A stretch of DNA of 9,297 nt from an uncultured Prevotellaceae bacterium (GCA_937896015.1 CALBLR010000517.1:1-9297); one strand, 5' to 3'; numbered from the stretch's first letter, positions 1-8,534 are shown. The notes: generated from the sequence alone by a model not told the origin. Numbers and translations are program-made.

Positions 1-21
1 AAACAATAATAAATATCAGCT
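1..21 (+). other. A/T-rich 5' leader of moxR
   Basis: The 21 nt before the moxR ATG are strongly A/T-rich, with no purine-rich Shine-Dalgarno motif. This is the usual look of a Bacteroidetes translation start. The operon promoter is probably to the left of the window; no promoter can be called in so short a piece. Confidence 0.4.
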
Positions 22-1016
<995 letters not shown>

Positions 1017-1017
<1 letters not shown>

Positions 1018-1058
1018 TGCCCACTCCTGCGGCGTGGGTCATGGGCCCAAGTGACGCC
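1017..1058 (+). other. Two overlapping hairpins in moxR-DUF58 gap
   Basis: The gap starts right at the moxR stop codon and can form two mutually exclusive hairpins. Hairpin I pairs ATGCCCAC (1017-1024) with GTGGG plus CAT (1034-1038 and 1040-1042), with T1039 bulged and a 9-nt loop. Hairpin II pairs GGCGTGGG (1031-1038) with CCCA (1046-1049) and CGCC (1055-1058), with a 5-nt bulge. Hairpin II is followed by a moderately U-rich stretch at 1059-1068. The layout resembles an attenuator, or a processing or stability element. Only the base pairing is seen; function is inference and the bulge weakens hairpin II. Confidence 0.35.
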
Positions 1059-1108
1059 ATTGTTTGTTACTTTACACACAGGAACCACTCAATAGAGATT
1101 TTTGTTAT

Positions 1109-1987
1109 ATGGACACCAACGAACTGCTGAAAAAGGTACGCAAAATTGAGATCAAGGCCAAGGGCCTGTCGCAAAACATATTCGCGGGCGAATACCACTC
1201 GGCCTTCAAGGGCCGCGGCATGACCTTCAGCGAGGTGCGCGAATACCAGTATGGCGACGATGTGCGCGACATCGACTGGAATGTGACCGCGCGCCACAAC
1301 CGCCCATACATCAAGGTGTATGAGGAGGAGCGCGAGCTCACGGTGATGCTGCTGGTCGACGTGTCGGGCAGCAAAAACTTTGGCGCCGTGGGCATCGACA
1401 AGAGCGACATGATGACCGAGATTGCCGCCACGCTCGCATTCTCGGCCATTGAAAACAACGACAAGGTGGGTGTGCTGCTCTTTTCCGACAGAGTGGAGAA
1501 GTTCATTCCGCCGCAAAAGGGCCGCAAGCACATTTTGCTGCTCATACGCGAGCTGCTCAACTTCAAGCCCACCGGCCGCGGCACCGACCTCAACATGGCT
1601 CTTGAATACCTCACCAAGGTGATTAAAAAGCGCTGCTCGGCTTTCCTGATTTCCGACTTCATCGACTCGGGCGACTACAGCCGCTCTATGACCATTGCCA
1701 ACAGCAAGCACGACCTGATAGCCATTCAGGTGTATGACAAGCGCGAGGCGCAGATGCCCAACGTGGGCCTCATGAAGGTGGCCGACGCCGAGACCGGCGC
1801 CGAGCGCTGGATCGACACCGGCTCGAAGCGTGTGCGCCAAGCCTACGACAAGTGGTGGTATCAGCGCCAGCTGGCCATGAGCGGCACTTTGCAGCGCTCC
1901 AAGGTCGACCTGGCATCCATCTCCACCAGCGACGACTATGTGAAGGCGCTCATGGTGCTGTTTAAGCGCCGGGCCGTGGCCCACTGA
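1109..1987 (+). CDS. DUF58 protein with VWA-like fold
   Basis: A 292-residue soluble protein of the DUF58 family, the standard partner gene next to MoxR. The DUF58 signature YGDDVRDIDWNVTAR lies at residues 48-62, followed by a VWA-like core. Its MIDAS-type metal site looks complete: DVSGS at 84-88, T159 in GRGTD, and D183 in SDF. No signal peptide or membrane helix is visible, so it should be cytosolic, on the same side as MoxR. The ATG at 1109 was chosen because it gives the usual DUF58 N-terminus (MDTNELLKKVRKIEIK). The in-frame TTG at 1064 would add 15 residues of unlikely sequence in a region that looks like leader. It sits 91 nt after moxR and 38 nt before the next start. Role as adaptor or target of the ATPase is inferred from context; the biochemical function is unknown. 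Confidence 0.93.
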   Translation: MDTNELLKKVRKIEIKAKGLSQNIFAGEYHSAFKGRGMTFSEVREYQYGDDVRDIDWNVTARHNRPYIKVYEEERELTVMLLVDVSGSKNFGAVGIDKSDMMTEIAATLAFSAIENNDKVGVLLFSDRVEKFIPPQKGRKHILLLIRELLNFKPTGRGTDLNMALEYLTKVIKKRCSAFLISDFIDSGDYSRSMTIANSKHDLIAIQVYDKREAQMPNVGLMKVADAETGAERWIDTGSKRVRQAYDKWWYQRQLAMSGTLQRSKVDLASISTSDDYVKALMVLFKRRAVAH

Positions 1988-2025
1988 GGGGTGGGGCTAA
2001 TGTGAAAACTTTTTACTGCGAAACG

Positions 2026-3024
2026 ATGAAAAATAAACTTACGATAACTCTGCTGCTGATTGTCATGGCTCTTGCCTGCCCGGCGTGGGCCGCAGCCGCG
2101 CCCACCACAGTAAAGGCGCGTCTCGACTCGGCCGTGCTGCTCATGGGCAACGTCACCACGCTGCACATCGAGGTGGTGCAGGACAAGGGGGTGAAGGGCT
2201 ATTTTCCCGTCGACAGGCTCGACACGCTCATGGCCGCCGTTGAGGTGGCCGCCCGCCCAAAGCCCGACACTGTGGACCTTGGCAACAACCGCATCCAAAT
2301 CAATAAAAGCCTCATAATCCAGTCGTTTGACTCGGGCATGTATATGCTGCCGCCTGTGGCCTACATCACGGGGGCCGACACGGTGAAGTCGGCAGGCGTC
2401 ACCCTCAAGGTGGTGCCCGTCAAGGTCAATCCCCAAGGCGGCGTGCAAGACTTCAAGCCTGTGGAGCAGGTGCCATTCAAACTGTTCGACTGGGTGCCCG
2501 ACTTCATCAGCGACTACTGGTGGATCTATCTGCTGGTGTTCCTGCTGGTGGCCAGCGGCATTGCCGCCTACTTTGTGTGGTTCCGCAAGGGCATCAATCC
2601 GCTCAAGCCGGCCAAAAAGCGCCTGCCGCCCTACGACGAGGCCATGCAGGGCCTTGCCGAACTCAAGCAGCGCCAGCTGTGGCAAAACGGCGAGGAGAAG
2701 GAATACTACACCGTGCTCACCGACATTTTGCGCGTCTACATATTCCGCCGCTTCAGGGTGAATGCAGTGGAGATGACTTCGAGCCAGATTGTGGACACGC
2801 TTAAGAAAAACGAAGAGACAAAGGCTGTGAACGAGCAGCTGAGCGAAATCCTGGCCATGGCCGACTTCGTGAAGTTTGCCAACGTCAAGCCCATTGCCGA
2901 CGACAACGACATGGCCTACCAGCGCGCCCTGCACTTTGTGGAGGCCACACGGCCCGTCGAGTCGCCCGCCGCCGGCGACGGCAAATCAAAGGCAGCCGAG
3001 CCGCGAAAGGAGGCCGCGAAATGA
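2026..3024 (+). CDS. Small BatD-like membrane protein (DUF4381 position)
   Basis: A 332-residue protein with a signal peptide (about 1-25), a beta-rich periplasmic domain (about 27-160), one membrane helix (about 165-186), and a basic then helical cytoplasmic domain (about 187-310) ending in a disordered K/A/E tail. The WW just before the helix and the gene's place between DUF58 and BatA match DUF4381-type genes of MoxR operons in other phyla. The cytoplasmic part resembles the C-terminal domain of BatD in this same operon: both have a Y-x-x-V-L helix, a second tyrosine about seven residues later, and a late aromatic-containing helix (ADFVKFA here, CEFAQYA in BatD). The ATG at 2026 starts a clean signal peptide; a GTG at 2002 would add eight residues and is less likely. 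It overlaps batA by 4 nt. Function unknown; the DUF4381 link is inference from position and layout. Confidence 0.85.
   Translation: MKNKLTITLLLIVMALACPAWAAAAPTTVKARLDSAVLLMGNVTTLHIEVVQDKGVKGYFPVDRLDTLMAAVEVAARPKPDTVDLGNNRIQINKSLIIQSFDSGMYMLPPVAYITGADTVKSAGVTLKVVPVKVNPQGGVQDFKPVEQVPFKLFDWVPDFISDYWWIYLLVFLLVASGIAAYFVWFRKGINPLKPAKKRLPPYDEAMQGLAELKQRQLWQNGEEKEYYTVLTDILRVYIFRRFRVNAVEMTSSQIVDTLKKNEETKAVNEQLSEILAMADFVKFANVKPIADDNDMAYQRALHFVEATRPVESPAAGDGKSKAAEPRKEAAK
3008..3013 (+). promoter_or_regulatory. Strong Shine-Dalgarno motif before batA
   Basis: AGGAGG lies 7 nt before the batA ATG, inside the last codons of the preceding gene, giving near-perfect complementarity to the 16S rRNA tail. Most other starts in this window lack such a motif; batC has a weaker AGGAAG. 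In Bacteroidetes the anti-Shine-Dalgarno is generally little used, so a strong one is noteworthy. It could support reinitiation at the 4-nt ATGA overlap. Confidence 0.55.
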
Positions 3025-4010
3025 ATCAGCTAATGCATCCCGGCTACCTGTGGCTGTTTTTGCTCTATGTGCCCCTCATCGCATGGTATGTGCGCAAGCA
3101 CCGCGTGGCGCAGCCGTCGTTGCGCCTGTCGTCCACACAGGCCTTCAGTTCGCTCGGCTTCAGCTGGAAGGTGGCTCTGCGCCACGCCATGTTTGGCGTC
3201 AGGCTGCTGGCCATAGGCTGCCTTATAATAATTCTGTGCCGCCCGCAGACGCACGACAGTTGGTCGACGTCGGAGACCGAGGGCACCGACATAGTCGTGG
3301 CCCTCGACGTGTCCACCAGCATGCTGGCGCGCGACTTCAAGCCCGACCGCTTCACCGCCGCCAAGGAGGTGGCTGCGCAGTTTGTGGGCGAGCGCCCAAA
3401 CGACAACATCGGCCTTGTGATTTTTGCCTCCGAGGCGTTTACCCAGGTGCCCATGACCAACGACCAGACGGCCATAATCAACGCCATCAACGACATCACC
3501 ATAGGCGTGCTTGAAGACGGCACGGCCATTGGCGACGGCATCGCCACCGCCATCAACCGCATCAAGAGCGGCAAGGCCAAGAGCAAGAGCATAATCCTGC
3601 TCACCGACGGCAGCAACAACACCGGCGTGGTGGCCCCGATCACAGCCGCACAGATAGCCCGCAAATACGGCATCAAGATCTACACCATAGGCGTGGGCAC
3701 CAACGGCAACGCCCCATATCCGGTGGCCATGTACAATGGCGCGCTGCAATATCAAACCATGCCCGTGGTAATCGACGAGGCCACGCTGCGCAAGATTGCC
3801 TCAATCACCGGCGGCACCTATTTCCGCGCCACTGGCAATGGTGTGCTTAAGCGCGTGTTCAAGGAAATCGACAAACTTGAGAAGACCCGCATGGACGTGC
3901 GCAACTTCAGCCACACCGAAGACGCCTACATGCCTTGGGCACTGCTGCTGTTGCTGCTGGTGACCATCGAGCTTGCGGCGCGCTACACGGTGCTGCGCAA
4001 TGTGCCTTAG
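3021..4010 (+). CDS. batA: BatA, membrane-anchored VWA protein
   Basis: A 329-residue BatA homologue. Membrane helices at about 8-23, 57-73 and 303-323 flank a VWA domain at about 88-290. The MIDAS metal site is intact: DVSTS at 96-100, T168 in GTAIGDG, and D196 in TDGSNN. The loop between the first two helices is basic (RKHR) and so is the C-terminal tail, so by the positive-inside rule the VWA domain faces the periplasm. VWA domains with this site bind partners through a divalent metal, and BatA is thought to form a complex with BatB. The ATG overlaps the previous stop (ATGA) and follows a strong Shine-Dalgarno motif, fixing the start. The Bat name comes from the Bacteroides fragilis aerotolerance operon; whether oxidative stress is the direct job is unsettled. 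Confidence 0.94.
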   Translation: MNQLMHPGYLWLFLLYVPLIAWYVRKHRVAQPSLRLSSTQAFSSLGFSWKVALRHAMFGVRLLAIGCLIIILCRPQTHDSWSTSETEGTDIVVALDVSTSMLARDFKPDRFTAAKEVAAQFVGERPNDNIGLVIFASEAFTQVPMTNDQTAIINAINDITIGVLEDGTAIGDGIATAINRIKSGKAKSKSIILLTDGSNNTGVVAPITAAQIARKYGIKIYTIGVGTNGNAPYPVAMYNGALQYQTMPVVIDEATLRKIASITGGTYFRATGNGVLKRVFKEIDKLEKTRMDVRNFSHTEDAYMPWALLLLLLVTIELAARYTVLRNVP

Positions 4011-4059
4011 CCGCTGCCGGGTGGAGTTCTCATAAAACTATATATATACAAGTTAGATT
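4011..4059 (+). other. A/T-rich gap between batA and batB
   Basis: This 49-nt gap turns sharply A/T-rich after about 4030 and includes an alternating TA run at about 4040-4048. No Bacteroides-type promoter (TTTG, 19-21 nt, TAnnTTTG) and no intrinsic terminator is seen. The simplest reading is an unstructured translation-initiation region for batB, as at other starts in this operon. Confidence 0.4.
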
Positions 4060-5124
4060 ATGTTCAGTTTTGCAAACCCGCAATATTTATATCTGCTGCT
4101 GCTCATCCCGCTGTTTGTGGGGCTTATGCTGCTGTCGCGGCTCATGCGCCGCCGCAGCCTGGCGCGCTTTGGCCGCCCGGACGAGGTGCAGAAGCTGATG
4201 CCCGACGTGTCGGCCTACAAGCCGTGGGTGAAGCTCGGCATCGAAATGCTGGTGCTGGCCATGGTGGTGGTAGTGCTGGCGCGTCCGCGAGCCGGCGCCG
4301 TGAAGACCTCCAGCAGCCTTAATGGCATTGAGGTGATGATAGCCGTCGACGTGTCGAACTCGATGAAGGCTTCAAGCACCGACGACCCGCAGGGCGTGAG
4401 CCGTCTGCAGCAGGCCAAGCTGATTCTTGAGAAGCTCATCGACCGCTTCAACAACGACAAGGTGGGCCTCATTGTGTTTGCCGGCAACGCCTACATGCAG
4501 ATGCCGCTCACCGCCGACGCCCAGTCGGCCAAGCTCTTCCTAAACGACATCAGCACCAACATGGCCCCCACGCAGGGCACAGCCATAGGCGCGGCCATAG
4601 GCATGGCCATGAAGTCGTTTTCACACAACTCCAAGGCGCAGAAGGCCATCATCGTGATCACCGACGGCGAGAACCACGAGGACGACGCCGTTGAGGCCGC
4701 AGCCGAGGCCCGCAAGGCCGGCGTTCAGGTGAATGTGATGGGCGTGGGCTCGACCAAGGGCGCCCCGATTCCCGACGGCGACGGCGGATACATGCGCGAC
4801 GACGCCGGCCAGGTGATAAGCACAGCCCTCAACGAGGACATGGCGCAGAAGGTGGCCGACGCCGGCAAGGGCATTTGCCTCAACGGCAACGACGCCGATG
4901 CCGTCGAGCAGCTCACCGAGGCCCTGTCGAAACTGTCAAAAACGGGTCTGGCTCAGGTCAGCTACAGCAAGCACGACGAGCTGTTCCCCATATTCGCCTG
5001 GATTGCCCTGGTGCTGATAGTGGCCGGCACGTTTGTGCTCGACCGCAAGAACCAGCTGCTCAAAAAGTATAATTTCTTCTCTAAAACCACCGAAAGGAAG
5101 TCAAACAATGAATCTAAAAAATAG
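4060..5124 (+). CDS. batB: BatB, membrane-anchored VWA protein
   Basis: A 354-residue paralogue of BatA with the same plan: membrane helices at about 9-26, 58-74 and 309-326, and a VWA domain at about 88-295. The MIDAS site is intact: DVSNS at 97-101, T174 in GTAIG, and D202 in TDGEN. The first inter-helix loop carries RLMRRR and the C-terminal tail is lysine-rich, again placing the VWA domain in the periplasm. BatB is expected to pair with BatA, forming the membrane core of the Bat complex. The start is the ATG right after an A/T-rich leader and gives the usual short N-terminus before helix one. The last 17 nt overlap batC in another frame, so batC translation is probably coupled. Assignment as BatB rather than BatA rests on gene order and on the TDGEN-type second metal motif. 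Confidence 0.94.
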   Translation: MFSFANPQYLYLLLLIPLFVGLMLLSRLMRRRSLARFGRPDEVQKLMPDVSAYKPWVKLGIEMLVLAMVVVVLARPRAGAVKTSSSLNGIEVMIAVDVSNSMKASSTDDPQGVSRLQQAKLILEKLIDRFNNDKVGLIVFAGNAYMQMPLTADAQSAKLFLNDISTNMAPTQGTAIGAAIGMAMKSFSHNSKAQKAIIVITDGENHEDDAVEAAAEARKAGVQVNVMGVGSTKGAPIPDGDGGYMRDDAGQVISTALNEDMAQKVADAGKGICLNGNDADAVEQLTEALSKLSKTGLAQVSYSKHDELFPIFAWIALVLIVAGTFVLDRKNQLLKKYNFFSKTTERKSNNESKK

Positions 5125-5875
5125 CATGATGGCCCTGATGGCCGTGGCCCTGATGGCCGCAGCCCCGTGCGAGGCCGGCGCGGCAGCTTCGCAGCAGCAG
5201 CCGGCCTCAGCAGCAGCCACGGTCAAGAAGGAGCGCAACCACATCCGCAGTGGCAACAAGCTCTACAACGCCAAGCGCTATGCCGAGGCCGAGGTGGAAT
5301 ACCGCAAGGCCCTGCAGGCCAACCAGCGCTCGGTGATTGCGCAATACAATCTGGCCCTGTCGCTCATACGCCAAAGCGGCGCCTCGCAGCAGGGCGGCAA
5401 GGACAATCCCGCCTCGCAGGCCGCACAGCTGCTGCAAAACGTGGTGAAGACTGCCGGCAACGACAAGCCGCTGCAGTCTCGCGCCTACTACAACCTGGGC
5501 AACATAGCCTATGGCGCGCAGGACTACAAAAACGCGGCCGAGCTCTACAAGTGGGCGCTGCGGCTCAATCCGGCCGACAACGAGGCCCGCTACAACCTGC
5601 GCATGGCCCAGCTGAAGATGAAGGACAACAACCAGAACAAGAATCAAAACAAGCAGAACCAGAATAAGGACAAGGATAAAGACAAGGATAAAAACAAGCA
5701 GCAGCCGCAAAACCAAAAGCAGCAGCCTCAGCCGCAGTCCGACATGAGCCAGCAAAACGTCGACCAGATTTTGAAGACCATGCAAGACGAGGAGCGCGCC
5801 ACGCAGCAGAAAATGAATGCCGCCAAGCAGCGCATGCAGCAGGCCGAACGCATGCGCACGCGCAACAAGTGGTGA
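5108..5875 (+). CDS. batC: BatC, exported TPR protein
   Basis: A 255-residue exported protein. A signal peptide (about 1-27) is followed by TPR-type helices: one repeat at about 43-75, a helical pair at about 77-114 interrupted by a Q/G-rich loop, and a clear repeat at about 124-157 (YYNLGNIAYGAQDYKNAAEL). Residues 172-210 are a low-complexity N/Q/K/D linker, and a charged helix at about 213-250 (QILKTMQDEERATQQK) closes the protein; this last motif recurs in Bacteroidetes BatC. No C-terminal membrane helix is visible, so it is probably periplasmic and held by partners. The ATG at 5108 overlaps the end of batB by 17 nt, is preceded by AGGAAG, and begins the signal peptide; an upstream in-frame ATG at 5033 would bury the signal peptide and is rejected. 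A scaffold role for BatA, BatB or BatD is inferred from the TPRs. Confidence 0.9.
   Translation: MNLKNSMMALMAVALMAAAPCEAGAAASQQQPASAAATVKKERNHIRSGNKLYNAKRYAEAEVEYRKALQANQRSVIAQYNLALSLIRQSGASQQGGKDNPASQAAQLLQNVVKTAGNDKPLQSRAYYNLGNIAYGAQDYKNAAELYKWALRLNPADNEARYNLRMAQLKMKDNNQNKNQNKQNQNKDKDKDKDKNKQQPQNQKQQPQPQSDMSQQNVDQILKTMQDEERATQQKMNAAKQRMQQAERMRTRNKW
5131..5158 (+). repeat. Direct repeat in batC signal peptide
   Basis: GGCCCTGATGGCC occurs at 5131-5143 and again at 5146-5158, a 15-nt period encoding the repeated ALMA core of the signal peptide. The TGATGGCC core also occurs at 5127-5134. Slippage by one unit would change the hydrophobic core by five residues without a frameshift. Confidence 0.6.
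5621..5737 (+). repeat. Low-complexity N/Q/K/D linker of batC
   Basis: This A-rich stretch encodes BatC residues 172-210, made almost only of N, Q, K, D and P. It contains a perfect tandem pair of the 12-mer GACAAGGATAAA at 5669-5692 with degenerate copies on both sides, encoding an alternating DK run. The base composition is clearly lower in GC than the flanking coding DNA. It is probably a flexible linker whose length may vary among strains. Confidence 0.7.
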
Positions 5876-5898
5876 TGCTGGCTCACATTACAGTAAAT

Positions 5899-7758
5899 AT
5901 GGATATGATGACTACTAATAGCAGATATAAATCATTTGCAATGGCACTGGCCGCGGCACTGCTCACGGCCTTTGCTGTGAGCGCCGCACGCTTCACGGCC
6001 CACGCTCCGCGCCAGGTGGAGGTGGGCAGCGTGTTCAATGTGGTGTTTGCCCTTGAAAACGGCAGCGGAAGCGGCGTGCAGGTGCCGTCGGTGAGCGGCC
6101 TGCGCCTGCTCTACGGGCCGGCCGTGTCGCGCGGCTACTCGTCGGTCACCGTCAACGGCCGCACCACCAGCAGCACCTCGGAGGAATACACCATGACCTA
6201 CACGGCCAAGTCGCCGGGCACCTACCGCATTGGCTCGGCCTCGATCACCGTCGACGGCCGCCGCATGACCACCAGTCCCATCACCATCCAGGTGGTGGGC
6301 AAGGGTCAGGCCGCATCGCCCGCCCGGCAGCAGGCCGCCCCGTCGGGGGCCATGGCCGGCATGCCGGCCCTCAGCAACCCCATGACGCAGTCGGCCGGAC
6401 GCGAGGTGAAGGGCAGCGACCTGTTTGTGCGCATATCCATGTCGAAGGAACATGTGTATGAGCAGGAGGCAGTGGTTTGCACCATAAAGCTCTACACCAA
6501 ATATCAGGTGTCGGAGTTCTTGTGTACCAAGCAGCCGTCGTTCAACGGCTTCCTCATCGAAGAACTGCCGCTGTCGCCTTCGCTCAACAAGGTGGAGCGC
6601 GTCAACGGCCAAAACTACATGGTGGCCGAGCTCAAAAAGTGCATTCTGTATCCGCAGCAGTCGGGCCGGCTCACCATCACCTCGGGCAACTACGATGTGA
6701 AGGTGGTGCAGTACGACAACTTCCACACCCAGTTTGGCAGCATCTCGCAGCCCGTTGAGAAAAAACTGCAGGTGATGAGCAACCAGGCCTCGGTCAACAT
6801 ATCGCCGCTGCCGTCGCCCAAACCCGCCAACTTCAGCGGCGCCGTGGGTGTGTTCACCGTCACCTCGTCGGTGACACCCCAGGCACTCAAAACCTATGCC
6901 CCGGCCACCTACAGCCTGGTGGTGAGCGGCACCGGCAACCTTAAATACATCAAGAGCCCCGAAGTCAAGTTCCCCTCGCAGTTCGACACCTACGACCCGC
7001 AGAGCAAAATCTCGGTTCAGCCCAACGGTGGCAACGTGAGCGGCACGGTGCGCTTCGACTACATGTTTATTCCGCAGTTTGTGGGCAGCTTCAAGGTGCC
7101 CGGGTTCGACTTCACGTACTTCAACACCCAATCGCAGTCCTACGTCACCGTGCACGTGCCCGGCCACAACCTCAGCGTGGCCAAGGGCGCGGGCAAGCCG
7201 TCGAGCCACTACAAGCTGCAGAACTCCGACATTCACGGCATCTTCCCTGCCGGCGACCTTGGCCTCAGCCACAGCCAGAGCCACTATGTGGCCGGTGTGG
7301 GCTACTGGCTGCTCTACGTGCTGCCGCTGCTGGCATTTGCCGCGCTGCTGGTGATGTACCGCAAGATGCTGCGCGACCACAGCAACGCCACCCTAATGCG
7401 CACGCGCCGCGCCAGCAAGGTGGCCCAGCGCCGCCTCAAGGCTGCCCGCCGCTTTATGCAGCAGGCCGACTCCAGCGCCTTCTATGCCGAGGTGCTCAAC
7501 GCCACTTGGGGCTATCTGAGCGACAAACTCAGCATCCCCGGCTCGGAGCTAAACAAGGACAATGTGCAGGCCGAACTTGAGGCCTATGGCGTGCCGGCCG
7601 ACATCACCGCGCGCACCCTGGCGCTGCTCGACAAGTGCGAGTTTGCCCAATACGCTCCCGAACTGGCCGGCGGCGACATGCAGCCGCTGCTCGACGAGGC
7701 CGCCGCCGTGATGGACGCGCTGGAAAGTGTGAAACGTAAAAAAACACAGCAATCATGA
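5899..7758 (+). CDS. batD: BatD, exported beta-domain membrane protein
   Basis: A 619-residue BatD homologue. A signal peptide (about 1-30) leads into three periplasmic beta-rich regions (about 31-135, 172-295 and 305-425), separated by low-complexity linkers (about 136-168 and 296-310). A conserved-looking SDIHGI segment (443-448) precedes the single membrane helix (about 466-487), followed by an Arg/Lys-rich stretch and a helical cytoplasmic domain (about 500-610). The protein is thus the largest periplasmic part of the Bat system with a tail facing MoxR and DUF58. The start is uncertain: ATG at 5899 gives a normal signal peptide after an A/T-rich leader, ATGs at 5905 and 5908 are as good, and ATG at 5875 overlaps the batC stop (TGATG) but gives a long n-region. 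It overlaps batE by 4 nt. Ligand unknown. Confidence 0.92.
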   Translation: MDMMTTNSRYKSFAMALAAALLTAFAVSAARFTAHAPRQVEVGSVFNVVFALENGSGSGVQVPSVSGLRLLYGPAVSRGYSSVTVNGRTTSSTSEEYTMTYTAKSPGTYRIGSASITVDGRRMTTSPITIQVVGKGQAASPARQQAAPSGAMAGMPALSNPMTQSAGREVKGSDLFVRISMSKEHVYEQEAVVCTIKLYTKYQVSEFLCTKQPSFNGFLIEELPLSPSLNKVERVNGQNYMVAELKKCILYPQQSGRLTITSGNYDVKVVQYDNFHTQFGSISQPVEKKLQVMSNQASVNISPLPSPKPANFSGAVGVFTVTSSVTPQALKTYAPATYSLVVSGTGNLKYIKSPEVKFPSQFDTYDPQSKISVQPNGGNVSGTVRFDYMFIPQFVGSFKVPGFDFTYFNTQSQSYVTVHVPGHNLSVAKGAGKPSSHYKLQNSDIHGIFPAGDLGLSHSQSHYVAGVGYWLLYVLPLLAFAALLVMYRKMLRDHSNATLMRTRRASKVAQRRLKAARRFMQQADSSAFYAEVLNATWGYLSDKLSIPGSELNKDNVQAELEAYGVPADITARTLALLDKCEFAQYAPELAGGDMQPLLDEAAAVMDALESVKRKKTQQS

Positions 7759-8534
7759 TGATCAGCATTATCAAGACCACAATAGCTGCCGCCGCCATCA
7801 TTCTTGGCTCGGCCGCCGCCTGGGCCGGAAGCAACGCCGCCGCCGAGGCCGGCAAAGCCTATGCGGCGCAAGACTACAACAAAGCCCTCGAACTCTACGG
7901 GCAGGCCGCAAAGGCCGACGGCGTGTCGGGCAAGCTCTACTACAACATTGCCAACACCCACTACCGCCTCAAGGACCGCGGCCAGGCAATTCTCTACTAC
8001 GAGCGGGCGTTGATGCTCGACCCGTCGAACTCGCAGGTGCGCGCCGACCTTGAGTTTGTGCGCGAAAAGTGGCAAATCAGCGAGGACACTGGCGCCTCGG
8101 TGGCGGCCGACACCGTGGGCCGCCTCTCCACCAACACCTGGGCCACCATTGCCGTAGTGGCATTCCTGCTCACGCTGCTGCTGGCGGCCGCCTATGTGGC
8201 AGCGCCATCGGTGGCGCTGCGCAAGGTGGGCTTCTTTGGAGCCGGCGTGACGCTGGCCGTGTGTGTGGTGGCCAATGTGTGCGCCATCTACATGTATGGC
8301 CGCGCCACATCGCACGACTGCGCCATAGTCACCGTGCCCCAGGCCACACTCGGCACCGCACCGCGCCAGCCCAAGGGCAAGGAGGTGGCATTCAAGCTCA
8401 AGGAGGGCTACAAGGTGCAGCTGCGCGACTCGGTGAGCTCGCGCAACGGCCTGGTGACCGAAAAGTGGTACGACGTGGAGACTTCCGACTCGCGCCGCGC
8501 GTGGGTCAGCGCCAAAAGCATAACCATAATCTGA
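7755..8534 (+). CDS. batE: BatE, TPR and SH3-like membrane protein
   Basis: A 259-residue protein with a signal peptide (about 1-25), two TPR motifs (about 27-58 and 60-93), two membrane helices (about 129-149 and 158-180), and a C-terminal SH3-like beta domain (about 187-257). With a cleaved signal peptide and two helices, both the TPRs and the SH3-like domain should face the periplasm, and the short RK-containing loop between helices faces the cytoplasm. SH3-like tails of this type often bind peptides or wall components; here that is only inference. The ATG at 7755 overlaps the batD stop (ATGA), and a second ATG follows at once. The preceding 25 nt are A-rich. Together with BatC it gives the operon two different TPR scaffolds, one soluble and one anchored. 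Confidence 0.9.
   Translation: MMISIIKTTIAAAAIILGSAAAWAGSNAAAEAGKAYAAQDYNKALELYGQAAKADGVSGKLYYNIANTHYRLKDRGQAILYYERALMLDPSNSQVRADLEFVREKWQISEDTGASVAADTVGRLSTNTWATIAVVAFLLTLLLAAAYVAAPSVALRKVGFFGAGVTLAVCVVANVCAIYMYGRATSHDCAIVTVPQATLGTAPRQPKGKEVAFKLKEGYKVQLRDSVSSRNGLVTEKWYDVETSDSRRAWVSAKSITII

Noticed and set aside
1097..1104. GATTTTTG as a -7 promoter element before the DUF58 gene
   Set aside because: No TTTG lies 19-21 nt upstream, and the transcript would start inside or after the ATG.
1064..1108. Upstream TTG start for the DUF58 gene
   Set aside because: The added 15 residues do not fit the family N-terminus, and the ATG at 1109 gives the expected MDTNELLKKVRK start.
1067..1984. 305-codon minus-strand frame covering the DUF58 gene
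   Set aside because: Same codon-bias artefact; it mirrors the real gene and has no start context or family features.
4031..4059. Internal promoter in the TATATATA-containing gap before batB
   Set aside because: No TTTG element at the right spacing and no TAnnTTTG element; A/T richness fits a translation leader better.
5932..7380. 482-codon open frame on the minus strand opposite batD
   Set aside because: It is His/Gly/Val/Arg-rich with no recognisable domain. The + strand codon choice (mostly C or G at third position, almost no TTA, CTA or TCA) removes stops from the opposite strand, which explains its length.
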